Shown: piece after piece, positions 1 through 5,689 of the stretch
Numbering within the stretch: position 1 is the first letter of the stretch
How the letters are laid out: each line of letters starts with the position of its first letter
Assembly: GCA_029052615.1 (NCBI GenBank)
Contig: JAIDIR010000108.1
Location: forward strand, 1-6,466
Direction of reading: 5' to 3'
DNA: 6,466 nucleotides
From: Clostridia bacterium
GTDB lineage: Bacteria; Bacillota; Clostridia; Christensenellales; Borkfalkiaceae
Program-made: the position numbers and the translations under genes
Notes under the pieces: generated by a model
What the model was told of the DNA's origin: nothing
Databases searched by the model: none
Seen by the model: the letters and a program-made list of their open reading frames with translations, nothing else

Positions 1-48
1 AGCCTCTAAATAAAATAGTAATAGTATTTTTAATTTAGGGGCAAACTG
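1..48 (+). other. Upstream flank and leader of the first gene
   Basis: AT-rich stretch before the first CDS. TAA triplets at 7-9 and 11-13 and a TAG at 36-38 close the three forward frames, so this could hold the last codons of an upstream gene, but too little is present to name one. By synteny with Bacillus (rpsO-pnpA-ylxY-mlpA) the upstream gene might be pnpA; this is inference only. I see no convincing -35/-10 pair and no hairpin. Confidence 0.4.
37..41 (+). promoter_or_regulatory. RBS deciding the TTG start of the ylxY-like gene
   Basis: AGGGG lies 7 nt before a TTG codon at 49-51. A stop (TAA, 31-33) lies in the same frame just upstream, and the next in-frame ATG is at codon 54, past the membrane anchor. 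The TTG is therefore the only good start. Confidence 0.75.
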
Positions 49-750
49 TTGAAAAATAAAATAATTTCGGTTATAGTTAATATCGCACTGTGCGCGATAA
101 TCGCGTCGATAAGTATCGTCGGTTTCGTGGGCGGCGAGGCGACGGAAGTCACCTCGGACGGAGAAAATCTGTTTTACAGGTCGGAAAGTCCCAAGGGCGT
201 AAGTTTAATGTTCAACATCTATCAGAACACGGACAACGTCGTTAAAATTATGGACTTGCTGGACGAATATTCGTACAAGGCGACTTTCTTTCTGGGCGGC
301 TGCTGGGCTGACGACAATATAGATTGCGTGCGCGAAATTTCCTCGCGCGGACACGAGGTCGCATCTCACGGCTATTTCCACAAGGACCATTCAAAAATGA
401 CCTACGAGGAAAATCTTGCCGAAATCCGCACGAGCGTAAAGCTTTTAAACGCAATGCTCGGCAGTGAAATTTCGCTGTTCGCTCCGCCGTCGGGCGCGTT
501 CAACGATTCAACGGTAACCGCCGCAACCTCGCTAAATCTCAGAACCATAATGTGGAGCAGGGATACGATAGACTGGCGCGACAAGGACGTTTCGCTGATA
601 GTAAGCCGCGCGACCAAAAATCTGCAAAGCGGCGAATTCATACTTATGCACCCCATGGACGTCACCGTTCAGGCGCTGCCGCAAATTTTGACGTACATAA
701 GAGAAAACGGCTTAACCGCCGTAACCGTCTCTTATAATTTAGGAGAATAA
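49..750 (+). CDS. ylxY: YlxY-like polysaccharide deacetylase homologue, membrane-anchored, degenerate active site
   Basis: 233 aa NodB-fold protein. Residues 5-28 form one hydrophobic segment after a Lys-containing N-terminus, so the protein is probably a signal-anchored or secreted extracytoplasmic protein. The NodB domain spans about 48-230. Of the five NodB motifs, the metal-binding H-x3-H (His107, His111), the D-x-x-D-W motif (Asp172, Asp175, Trp176) and the L-x-H motif (Leu199, His201) are present. Motif 1, normally TFDDG, reads MFNIY (54-58), so the catalytic-base Asp and a metal-ligand Asp are absent. Motif 3, normally R-x-P-Y-G, reads APPSG (145-149) and lacks the Arg. As I recall, Bacillus YlxY also lacks the TFDDG aspartates, so this may be a family trait. 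The gene directly precedes an M16 protease gene, as ylxY precedes mlpA in Bacillus; that synteny supports the name. It starts with TTG and its stop overlaps the next ATG by one base (TAATG). Deacetylase activity on peptidoglycan or another glycan is unproven and doubtful; a structural or binding role in the envelope or spore is possible. Confidence 0.8.
   Translation: MKNKIISVIVNIALCAIIASISIVGFVGGEATEVTSDGENLFYRSESPKGVSLMFNIYQNTDNVVKIMDLLDEYSYKATFFLGGCWADDNIDCVREISSRGHEVASHGYFHKDHSKMTYEENLAEIRTSVKLLNAMLGSEISLFAPPSGAFNDSTVTAATSLNLRTIMWSRDTIDWRDKDVSLIVSRATKNLQSGEFILMHPMDVTVQALPQILTYIRENGLTAVTVSYNLGE
741..745 (+). promoter_or_regulatory. RBS of the M16 protease gene inside the end of ylxY
   Basis: AGGAG lies 4 nt before the ATG at 750-752, within the last codons of the preceding gene. 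The overlapping TAATG junction suggests termination-reinitiation coupling. The 4 nt spacing is short. Confidence 0.75.
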
Positions 751-1985
751 TGGTACATTACAGGCAATTAGAAAACGGAATAAGACTTATCGTAAAGCAG
801 ATGAGCGGACTTATGTCCGTCAGTATGGGCATAATCGTCGGCACGGGCGCGTCGGTCGAAAGCGACGGAGAGGACGGCATTTCGCACTTTATCGAACATA
901 TGATGTTCAAGGGAACGGAAAAAAGAACCGCCTTCCAGATTTCCGACAGAATGGACGCGATAGGCGCGCAGGTAAACGCCTTTACGGGCAAGGATATAAC
1001 CTGTTACTATGCAAAGTCGACTTCCAACCACGCGGCTGAGGCGTTCGAAATTCTTTCCGACCTGTTTCTGAACAGCGTCTTCCCCGAGGACGAAATGAAG
1101 AGGGAAAAGGGCGTCGTAGTAGAAGAGATAAGCATGAACGAGGATACCCCCGACGACCTCTGTCTCGACCTCTTATCCAAAGCCTTTTTCGGCGGGGAAA
1201 ATTACGGGCGAAACATTTTAGGCAGTAAAAAGAACGTCAAGGGCTTTACGCGCGAAGATATCGCGGCGTATATGAAGGACAGATACACGGCGGATAACGT
1301 CGTCATTTCAATGGCGGGCAATATCACCGTGGAGCTTGCCGAGGAGCTGGTCAACAAGTATTTTGCCTCTATGCCCTCTCGCAAGGCGGACAAGCGTAAG
1401 CTTAACGTCGCGTTGCAGTCCAAAAATTTATATAAGCACAAGGATATAGAGCAGGTGCACGTCGCAATCGCGTACCCTTCGGTAAAGAGGTACGAGCCAC
1501 TCAGCGACGCAACCCAGATAATGAACGCCGTGCTCGGCGGAAGTATGTCGTCAAGATTGTTCCAGACCGTGCGCGAGGAATTGGGGCTTGCGTACACGGT
1601 ATATTCCTACGTTTCGACTTACGAAAAGGCGGGTGCTTTGACGGTATACGCAGGCGTCAACGCCGATAACTATATGCAGTCGGTGGAAGCAATTTACGAC
1701 TGTATAGCTGGCATAAAAAAGAAAAACCTGACCGAGGACGAATTCAAGCGCGGCAAGGAACAGCTTCTCTCGTCGCTCGTTTTCGCGCAGGAGAGCACCA
1801 GCTCGCAGATGCTTCTTTACGGAAAGGAGCTAATCTATTCGGGTAAGATTTACGACTTCGAGGACAGAGTGGGCAAGCTTAACGCCGTCAAGCTTAGCGA
1901 CGTTTGCGAAGCAATCGACTACAATTTCGACGATAATTACAAGGCGACCGCGCTCGTCGGAAAAGTGGACAAGCCGCTTAAATGA
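750..1985 (+). CDS. mlpA: M16 family zinc metallopeptidase (processing-peptidase-like, MlpA/YmxG type)
   Basis: 411 aa, the usual length for single-unit bacterial M16B proteases related to the mitochondrial processing peptidase beta subunit. The inverted zinc motif H-x-x-E-H is at 46-50 (His46, Glu49 catalytic, His50), and Glu126, 76 residues after His50, is the expected third zinc ligand. The typical surrounding blocks are present: MMFKGT (51-56), N-A-F-T-G (76-80) and E-D-T-P (131-134). The C-terminal M16_C half (about 165-350) contains the conserved GGSMSSRLFQ-VRE-LGLAY region (263-282). No signal peptide is seen, so it is probably cytoplasmic, cutting small peptides or unfolded polypeptides within a clamshell chamber; the physiological substrate is unknown. 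Adjacency to the ylxY-like gene matches Bacillus, where mlpA/ymxG follows ylxY. The next gene begins 1 nt after the TGA, so these genes are very likely co-transcribed. All catalytic residues are intact and no truncation is seen. Confidence 0.93.
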   Translation: MVHYRQLENGIRLIVKQMSGLMSVSMGIIVGTGASVESDGEDGISHFIEHMMFKGTEKRTAFQISDRMDAIGAQVNAFTGKDITCYYAKSTSNHAAEAFEILSDLFLNSVFPEDEMKREKGVVVEEISMNEDTPDDLCLDLLSKAFFGGENYGRNILGSKKNVKGFTREDIAAYMKDRYTADNVVISMAGNITVELAEELVNKYFASMPSRKADKRKLNVALQSKNLYKHKDIEQVHVAIAYPSVKRYEPLSDATQIMNAVLGGSMSSRLFQTVREELGLAYTVYSYVSTYEKAGALTVYAGVNADNYMQSVEAIYDCIAGIKKKNLTEDEFKRGKEQLLSSLVFAQESTSSQMLLYGKELIYSGKIYDFEDRVGKLNAVKLSDVCEAIDYNFDDNYKATALVGKVDKPLK

Positions 1986-1986
1986 T

Positions 1987-2472
1987 ATGAACGATAAAGT
2001 CACGGGCTTTGCGCCGTTTTTCAATAGCGACAGCAAAGTGCTTATTCTGGGCAGTTTTCCGTCGGTCAAAAGCCGCGCGGTGGAATTTTATTACGGCAAT
2101 CCGCAAAACGCCTTTTGGCGCATAGTTTCAAGCTTTTTCGGCGAATCCGTTCCGGTAAGCGTAGAGGACAAAAAAAGCTTTTTGACGCGCAACAAAATTG
2201 CGCTGTGGGATATAGTCACCGAGTGCGAAATAACCGCCTCGCGCGACGATACTATTAAAAATTTTAAGGTTGCAAATCTTTCCGAAGTCTTGCAAAATTC
2301 TCAGGTTGAGTGTATACTTATAAACGGCGGCACGGCTTATAAAATTTTCAAAAAGCACTACGGCGGACTGAACGAGGCCATAATAAATCTTCCGTCCACA
2401 AGCCCCGCCAACACACGGAGAAAAGACGATGAGTGGTACGCCGCTTTACGAAGAGCTTTTAAGCGAACTTAA
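1987..2472 (+). CDS. DNA-deoxyinosine (hypoxanthine) glycosylase, UDG superfamily family 6
   Basis: 161 aa. Base-excision repair glycosylase predicted to remove hypoxanthine arising from adenine deamination. Motif 1 region: GSFPS at 22-26 after the hydrophobic strand KVLIL, then YYGNPQN (35-41) and FW (43-44). Asn41 is the likely counterpart of the catalytic Asn described in Methanosarcina HDG; that equivalence is by pattern, not alignment. LWD (73-75) and EITASRDDTIKN (81-92) form the mid-domain blocks. The motif 2 loop LPSTSPAN (135-142) is characteristic of the family 6/Mug-like branch. Length is normal for the single-domain family. The start is 1 nt after the mlpA stop with no strong Shine-Dalgarno site, so translation probably depends on coupling. 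Its last 44 nt overlap the next gene, also a predicted DNA glycosylase. Substrate choice (hypoxanthine rather than uracil or xanthine) follows from the family and has not been shown for this protein. Confidence 0.87.
   Translation: MNDKVTGFAPFFNSDSKVLILGSFPSVKSRAVEFYYGNPQNAFWRIVSSFFGESVPVSVEDKKSFLTRNKIALWDIVTECEITASRDDTIKNFKVANLSEVLQNSQVECILINGGTAYKIFKKHYGGLNEAIINLPSTSPANTRRKDDEWYAALRRAFKRT
2416..2420 (+). promoter_or_regulatory. RBS of the AlkD-like gene inside the upstream glycosylase gene
   Basis: CGGAG, ending 8 nt before the ATG at 2429-2431, sits within the 3' coding part of the HDG gene. It supports a start inside the upstream gene, giving a 44 nt overlap. The next in-frame Met is at residue 48, too late for the conserved AlkD N-terminus. 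Confidence 0.75.
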
Positions 2473-3106
2473 AACCTGTGCCGAGCCCGATTACGCCGCA
2501 TTTCACAAGCGGCTTTTAAAGAACGATAAGTTAAACGTTCTGGGCGTGCGCGTTCCGACTTTGCGAAAGATGGCAAAAAAATATTCGCCTCGCATAGACG
2601 AGCTGCTGGCTCTGCCCGACGACTATTACGAAGTCACTTTCATAAAGCTTCAGGCGGCGGCGTTGCTCCCGTGGGAGGAGTTCATAAAATACGTCGTTAA
2701 ATGCGTTTCGCTAATCGACAACTGGGCAACCTGCGACTGTTTCAGCGCCAAGTGCATAGCAAAGCACAAAGAAGAATTTCTGCCGTTCGTCTACGAATTT
2801 ATGCGAGGCGGCGAATTTGCCCAGCGCTACGCGCTCACCGTGCTCTTATCGTTCTATATGGAGGAGCGCTATCTGGGTTTGATTTTTACAAGCGTTCTGG
2901 ATACGGACACGCCGCTTTATTACGTACATATGGCGGCGGCGTGGCTGATTGCCGAAGTGCTCGTCAAGTTCTACGACAAGGGCGTGGAGTTTTTAAACGA
3001 CGGCGTTATGGATAAAAAAACGCACAATAAAGCCATACAGAAGGCGTGTGAAAGTTACCGTTTAACCAAGGAACAAAAAGACTTTTTAAGAGGCTTAAAG
3101 AGATAA
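2429..3106 (+). CDS. AlkD-like DNA alkylation repair protein (HEAT-like repeat alkylpurine glycosylase)
   Basis: 225 aa, about the usual AlkD-family length. Predicted to excise bulky or cationic alkylpurines (3-methyladenine, 7-methylguanine) without the usual base flipping, using a helical HEAT-like solenoid. Family marks: LGVRVPTLRKMAK (38-50) near the N-terminus, and D-N-W-x3-D (97-103) with Trp99 and Asp103 matching the Trp-x3-Asp spacing of Bacillus cereus AlkD (Trp109/Asp113, where Asp113 is the catalytic acid). Arg133 in E-F-A-Q-R-Y-A fits AlkD Arg148, and Trp172 in A-A-A-W-L fits Trp187. All four active-site positions therefore look present. Two nearby cysteines (Cys102, Cys104) flank the catalytic Asp. 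The protein should be cytosolic and DNA-bound. The ATG is preceded by a good RBS inside the upstream hypoxanthine glycosylase gene; tex starts 1 nt after the stop. Substrate range is inferred from the family. Confidence 0.9.
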   Translation: MSGTPLYEELLSELKTCAEPDYAAFHKRLLKNDKLNVLGVRVPTLRKMAKKYSPRIDELLALPDDYYEVTFIKLQAAALLPWEEFIKYVVKCVSLIDNWATCDCFSAKCIAKHKEEFLPFVYEFMRGGEFAQRYALTVLLSFYMEERYLGLIFTSVLDTDTPLYYVHMAAAWLIAEVLVKFYDKGVEFLNDGVMDKKTHNKAIQKACESYRLTKEQKDFLRGLKR

Positions 3107-3107
3107 T

Positions 3108-5270
3108 ATGGAAATTGTAAAGCAACTTACCGAGGAGTTCAAGCTAAGACCCGACCACGCGGAAAACGTGGTAAAGCTTTTGGACGAGGGCAACACCATC
3201 CCGTTCATTGCGCGCTACCGCAAGGAAATGACGGGCGCAATCGACGACCAGCTTTTAAGGCAGTTTGCCGACAGGTACGAATACCTTAAAAACCTTGAAA
3301 AGCGCAAGGAAGAGGTTGCCGCGGCAATAACCGAGCAGGGCAAGATGACCGACGAGATAACGGCGGCTATTGCGGCTTGCACGACAATGACCGAAATAGA
3401 GGACGTTTACCGCCCCTACAAGCAGAAGAAAAAGACGCGCGCCTCGGTTGCAATCGCAAAGGGCTTGCAGCCGCTTGCCGACTTCATTCTGGCGCAGCAG
3501 GGCGACCCTTGGGCGGAAGCGGAAAAGTACATAAATGCTGAGAGCGGCGTGGAGAGCGCCCAACAGGCAATAGACGGCGCAAAGGACATAATCGCCGAAA
3601 TCGTTTCGGACAACGCCGAGCTTCGCAAAAAGCTGCGTGCGCTCATGGAAAACCACGGCGAAATTCAGGTTAAGCTGGTCAAGGACGACGGTAAAGGCAC
3701 GTACGATATGTACGCCGACTATTCCGAGCTTATCCCCGAAATCAAAAATCACAGAATTCTCGCCATCAACCGCGGCGAAAAGGAAGAGTGTCTGCGCGTA
3801 AAAGTCGCTTTCGACGGCGACGTGGCAAAGCGCGTATGCTCGGCAAAATACGTAAAGACCAAGGGCGCGTGCGCCGACCTTATAAAGGAGGCGGTGTCAG
3901 ACGGCTACGACAGGCTCATTCAGCCCTCAGTGGAGCGCGAAGTGCGTTCCATACTCACCGACAGGGCAAGCGAGCAGGCAATAAGAATGTTCGAAGTCAA
4001 CCTGCGCCCGCTGCTGTTGCAACCCCCCGTAAAGGGCAAGGTAACGCTTGGTCTGGACCCCGGTTACCGCACCGGCTGCAAGGTTGCGGTTGTGGACGAT
4101 ACGGGCAAGGTGCTTGCAACCTCCGTTATCTATCCCGTGCCCCCGCACAACAAAATCGAAGAAAGCAAAAAAATAATTAAAGACCTTATCGCAAAGCACA
4201 AGGTCGACGTCATATCCATAGGCAACGGCACTGCGGGCAAGGAAACCGAAATTTTCGTTGCCGACCTCTTAAAGGAAATCGACCGCAACGTATCCTACGC
4301 GGTGGTCAACGAGGCGGGCGCTTCTGTCTATTCGGCAAGCCCCCTGGCGGTGGAGGAATTCCCCGACTACGACTTAACTCTGCGCTCGGCAATTTCAATT
4401 GCAAGGCGTTTGCAGGACCCTCTGGCGGAGCTTATCAAAATCGACCCCAAGTCGATAGGCGTAGGTCAGTATCAGCACGATATGGATAAAAAGCGGCTGG
4501 ACGCGGTTCTTGACGGCGTGCTTGAAGATTGCGTAAACAGCGTAGGCGTAGACCTGAACACGGCAAGCGCGTATCTGTTGCGCTACGTTGCGGGCTTGAA
4601 CGCGGGCGTTGCCAAGAGCGTAGTGACCTACCGCGAGCAGAACGGAAAGTTCACCGAAAGGAAGCAGCTTTTAAACGTACCCAAGCTGGGCGCCAAGGCG
4701 TACGAGCAGTGCGCGGGCTTTTTGCGCATAGTGGGCGGCAAGAACATATTCGACAACACCGCCGTGCACCCCGAAAGCTACAAAAAGGCCGAAAAGCTTT
4801 TAAAGCTGTTCGGCTACACCGCCGAGGACGTCAAGGCGGACAATCTTAAAGAACTCCCCGCCAAGATAAAGGCATACGGCGAGGATAAAGCCGCCGAGTA
4901 CTGCGAGCTGGACAAAGCGACCATGAACGACATAGTAACCGAGCTTATGAAACCGGGGCGCGACATCCGCGACAGCCTGCCCGCACCCATTTTACGCAAG
5001 GACATTATGAGCATAGAGGATTTGTCCGTGGGCATGGTGGTGGAAGGCTCGGTGCGCAACGTAATCGACTTCGGCGCGTTCATCGACATAGGCGTACATC
5101 AGGACGGGCTGGTTCACGTTTCCGAAATAACCGACCGCTACATAAAGCACCCTTCGGACGTTTTAAAGGTGGGTCAAAAGGTAAAAGCGGTCATAATAAA
5201 TCTGGATATCAAAAAGCAGCGCATAGGTCTGTCGATAAAGCAGCTGAACAAAAGTCAGGCAAAGTCCTGA
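3108..5270 (+). CDS. tex: Tex, RNA-binding transcription accessory protein with S1 domain
   Basis: 720 aa, full length for bacterial Tex (toxin expression/Spt6-core-like), a cytoplasmic nucleic-acid-binding protein that acts with transcription complexes. Domains in order: N-terminal helical/HTH region (about 1-190) with N-T-I-P-F-I-A-R-Y-R-K-E at 29-40; a central region including the conserved NRGEKEECL (221-229); a YqgF/RNase H-like domain (about 311-440) with LGLDPGYRTGCK (314-325), IGNGTAGKETE (371-381) and NEAGASVYSAS (401-411); the conserved K-x-D-P-K-S-I-G-V-G-Q-Y-Q-H-D (444-458); helix-hairpin-helix repeats (about 480-560); and an S1/OB RNA-binding domain (about 640-712) with GMVVEGSVRNVIDFGAFIDI. 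The ATG is 1 nt after the alkD-like stop; the Shine-Dalgarno site is weak (AAGAG-type bases in the preceding codons), so coupling is likely. No disruption or missing domain is seen. The position after two base-excision genes is notable, but no functional link is shown. Confidence 0.97.
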   Translation: MEIVKQLTEEFKLRPDHAENVVKLLDEGNTIPFIARYRKEMTGAIDDQLLRQFADRYEYLKNLEKRKEEVAAAITEQGKMTDEITAAIAACTTMTEIEDVYRPYKQKKKTRASVAIAKGLQPLADFILAQQGDPWAEAEKYINAESGVESAQQAIDGAKDIIAEIVSDNAELRKKLRALMENHGEIQVKLVKDDGKGTYDMYADYSELIPEIKNHRILAINRGEKEECLRVKVAFDGDVAKRVCSAKYVKTKGACADLIKEAVSDGYDRLIQPSVEREVRSILTDRASEQAIRMFEVNLRPLLLQPPVKGKVTLGLDPGYRTGCKVAVVDDTGKVLATSVIYPVPPHNKIEESKKIIKDLIAKHKVDVISIGNGTAGKETEIFVADLLKEIDRNVSYAVVNEAGASVYSASPLAVEEFPDYDLTLRSAISIARRLQDPLAELIKIDPKSIGVGQYQHDMDKKRLDAVLDGVLEDCVNSVGVDLNTASAYLLRYVAGLNAGVAKSVVTYREQNGKFTERKQLLNVPKLGAKAYEQCAGFLRIVGGKNIFDNTAVHPESYKKAEKLLKLFGYTAEDVKADNLKELPAKIKAYGEDKAAEYCELDKATMNDIVTELMKPGRDIRDSLPAPILRKDIMSIEDLSVGMVVEGSVRNVIDFGAFIDIGVHQDGLVHVSEITDRYIKHPSDVLKVGQKVKAVIINLDIKKQRIGLSIKQLNKSQAKS

Positions 5271-5291
5271 GCATAAAAGTCATAAATTTTA

Positions 5292-5320
5292 TTGACAAAT
5301 CGGCGCACATAAAGTATAAT
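5292..5320 (+). promoter_or_regulatory. Consensus sigma-A promoter of the acyl carrier protein gene
   Basis: TTGACA (-35, 5292-5297) and TATAAT (-10, 5315-5320) are separated by exactly 17 bp; both hexamers match the consensus perfectly. Transcription should start around 5326-5328, giving a leader of about 25 nt. The flanks are AT-rich. No clear operator palindrome is seen over it, which suggests strong constitutive expression (inference). Confidence 0.93.
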
Positions 5321-5337
5321 TTCATATATCAATTAAC

Positions 5338-5342
5338 AGGAG
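5338..5342 (+). promoter_or_regulatory. RBS of the acyl carrier protein gene
   Basis: AGGAG lies 9 nt before the ATG at 5352-5354, close to ideal spacing in Gram-positive bacteria. Confidence 0.85.
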
Positions 5343-5351
5343 TTATATATA

Positions 5352-5573
5352 ATGTTTGATAAAGTAGCGCAATTGCTTGCGGAGCAGCTTGGTATTCCGC
5401 AGTCCAAAATCACCCCCGAAAGCAAAATTATCGAAGACCTTGGCGCCGACTCGCTTGACGTCGTAGAGCTTTTAATGCAGCTTGAGGACGAAACGGGCAA
5501 GACCATTCCCGATGACGAAGTAACCAAAATCAAGACGGTTGGCGAAATCGTTGAAGTAATCGAAAAGTTATAA
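5352..5573 (+). CDS. acpP: Acyl carrier protein
   Basis: 73 aa, acidic, typical type II fatty-acid-synthase ACP. The G-A-D-S-L motif is at 31-35; Ser34 is the 4'-phosphopantetheine attachment site, followed by the acidic recognition helix II (DVVELLMQLEDE, 36-47). The four-helix pattern is complete, from the FDKVAQLLAEQL opening to the closing VGEIVEVIEKL helix. It carries growing acyl chains as thioesters for fatty acid and phospholipid synthesis in the cytosol. The gene stands alone between a consensus promoter and a strong terminator, with no fab genes in the window, so it appears monocistronic; some read-through from tex is possible because no terminator is visible between them. A role as a specialised ACP (for example in a secondary pathway) is less likely, given its canonical sequence and strong promoter. 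Confidence 0.95.
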   Translation: MFDKVAQLLAEQLGIPQSKITPESKIIEDLGADSLDVVELLMQLEDETGKTIPDDEVTKIKTVGEIVEVIEKL

Positions 5574-5579
5574 AACCGT

Positions 5580-5611
5580 AAGCCCCGCGCACCGCAGTGC
5601 GCGGGGCTTTT
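5580..5611 (+). terminator. Rho-independent terminator after the ACP gene
   Basis: A perfect GC-rich stem pairs 5580-5592 with 5597-5609 (13 bp including the outer A-T) around a CGCA loop, and runs into TTTT (5608-5611). It lies 6 nt after the ACP stop. The U-run is short, but the stem is very stable. It separates the ACP unit from the ZIP gene. Confidence 0.9.
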
Positions 5612-5633
5612 CACAGCCGTGCACGCTTCCGCA

Positions 5634-5639
5634 TACAAT
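5634..5639 (+). promoter_or_regulatory. Possible -10 element for the ZIP gene
   Basis: TACAAT (one mismatch to TATAAT) lies between the ACP terminator and the ZIP gene. At a 17 bp spacing the -35 position (5611-5616) reads TCACAG, a poor match, so this would be a weak or activator-dependent promoter. Some new promoter is expected here because of the strong terminator just upstream. Confidence 0.35.
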
Positions 5640-5652
5640 ATAGTAACTATAT
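5638..5652 (+). repeat. Perfect 7-1-7 inverted repeat in the ZIP gene leader
   Basis: ATATAGT (5638-5644), one central A, then ACTATAT (5646-5652), a perfect inverted repeat. It overlaps the candidate -10 and ends 8 nt before the RBS, a typical place for a repressor site. The 7-1-7 shape resembles Fur/Zur-family boxes, but the bases do not match the classic Fur or Zur consensus. It is AT-only apart from one G/C pair, so chance is a real alternative. Confidence 0.4.
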
Positions 5653-5659
5653 ATTTTAC

Positions 5660-5664
5660 GGGAG
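5660..5664 (+). promoter_or_regulatory. RBS serving two alternative start codons of the ZIP gene
   Basis: GGGAG lies 4 nt before ATG 5669-5671 and 9 nt before TTG 5674-5676. The TTG opens the long ZIP frame and has the better spacing. The ATG has the better codon but reads into a stop after six codons. Confidence 0.7.
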
Positions 5665-5668
5665 AAAA

Positions 5669-5689
5669 ATGTCTTGGCTTGGTTTTTAG
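5669..5689 (+). other. Six-codon ATG reading frame overlapping the ZIP start
   Basis: ATG at 5669 encodes MSWLGF and stops at TAG 5687-5689, directly at a T5 run (5683-5687). With one more T, the same ATG frame would continue as L-G-L-S-G-W into the ZIP protein. This may be a trace of the true start disrupted by a homopolymer indel (real or a sequencing error), a slippage site, or chance. Confidence 0.4.

Noticed and set aside
1202..1597. 131-codon open frame on the minus strand inside the M16 gene
   Set aside because: Shadow ORF; the + frame here contains conserved M16_C sequence and the antisense protein resembles nothing I know.
2170..2183. AAAAAGCTTTTT palindrome in the HDG gene
   Set aside because: Short, within coding sequence (K-K-S-F-L), no flanking signal; consistent with codon use.
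2182..2216. TTGACG followed by TATAGT inside the HDG gene as an internal promoter
   Set aside because: The hexamers are 23 bp apart, too far for sigma-A, and the position at a 17 bp spacing does not resemble a -10.
3255..3752. 165-codon open frame on the minus strand inside tex
   Set aside because: Antisense shadow of a strongly conserved Tex coding region; its translation has no recognisable domain and there is no convincing RBS or promoter.
5273..5292. ATAAAA...TTTTAT inverted repeat after tex as a terminator
   Set aside because: The stem is six A-T pairs only with no GC content, too weak for intrinsic termination; it reads as promoter-upstream AT richness.
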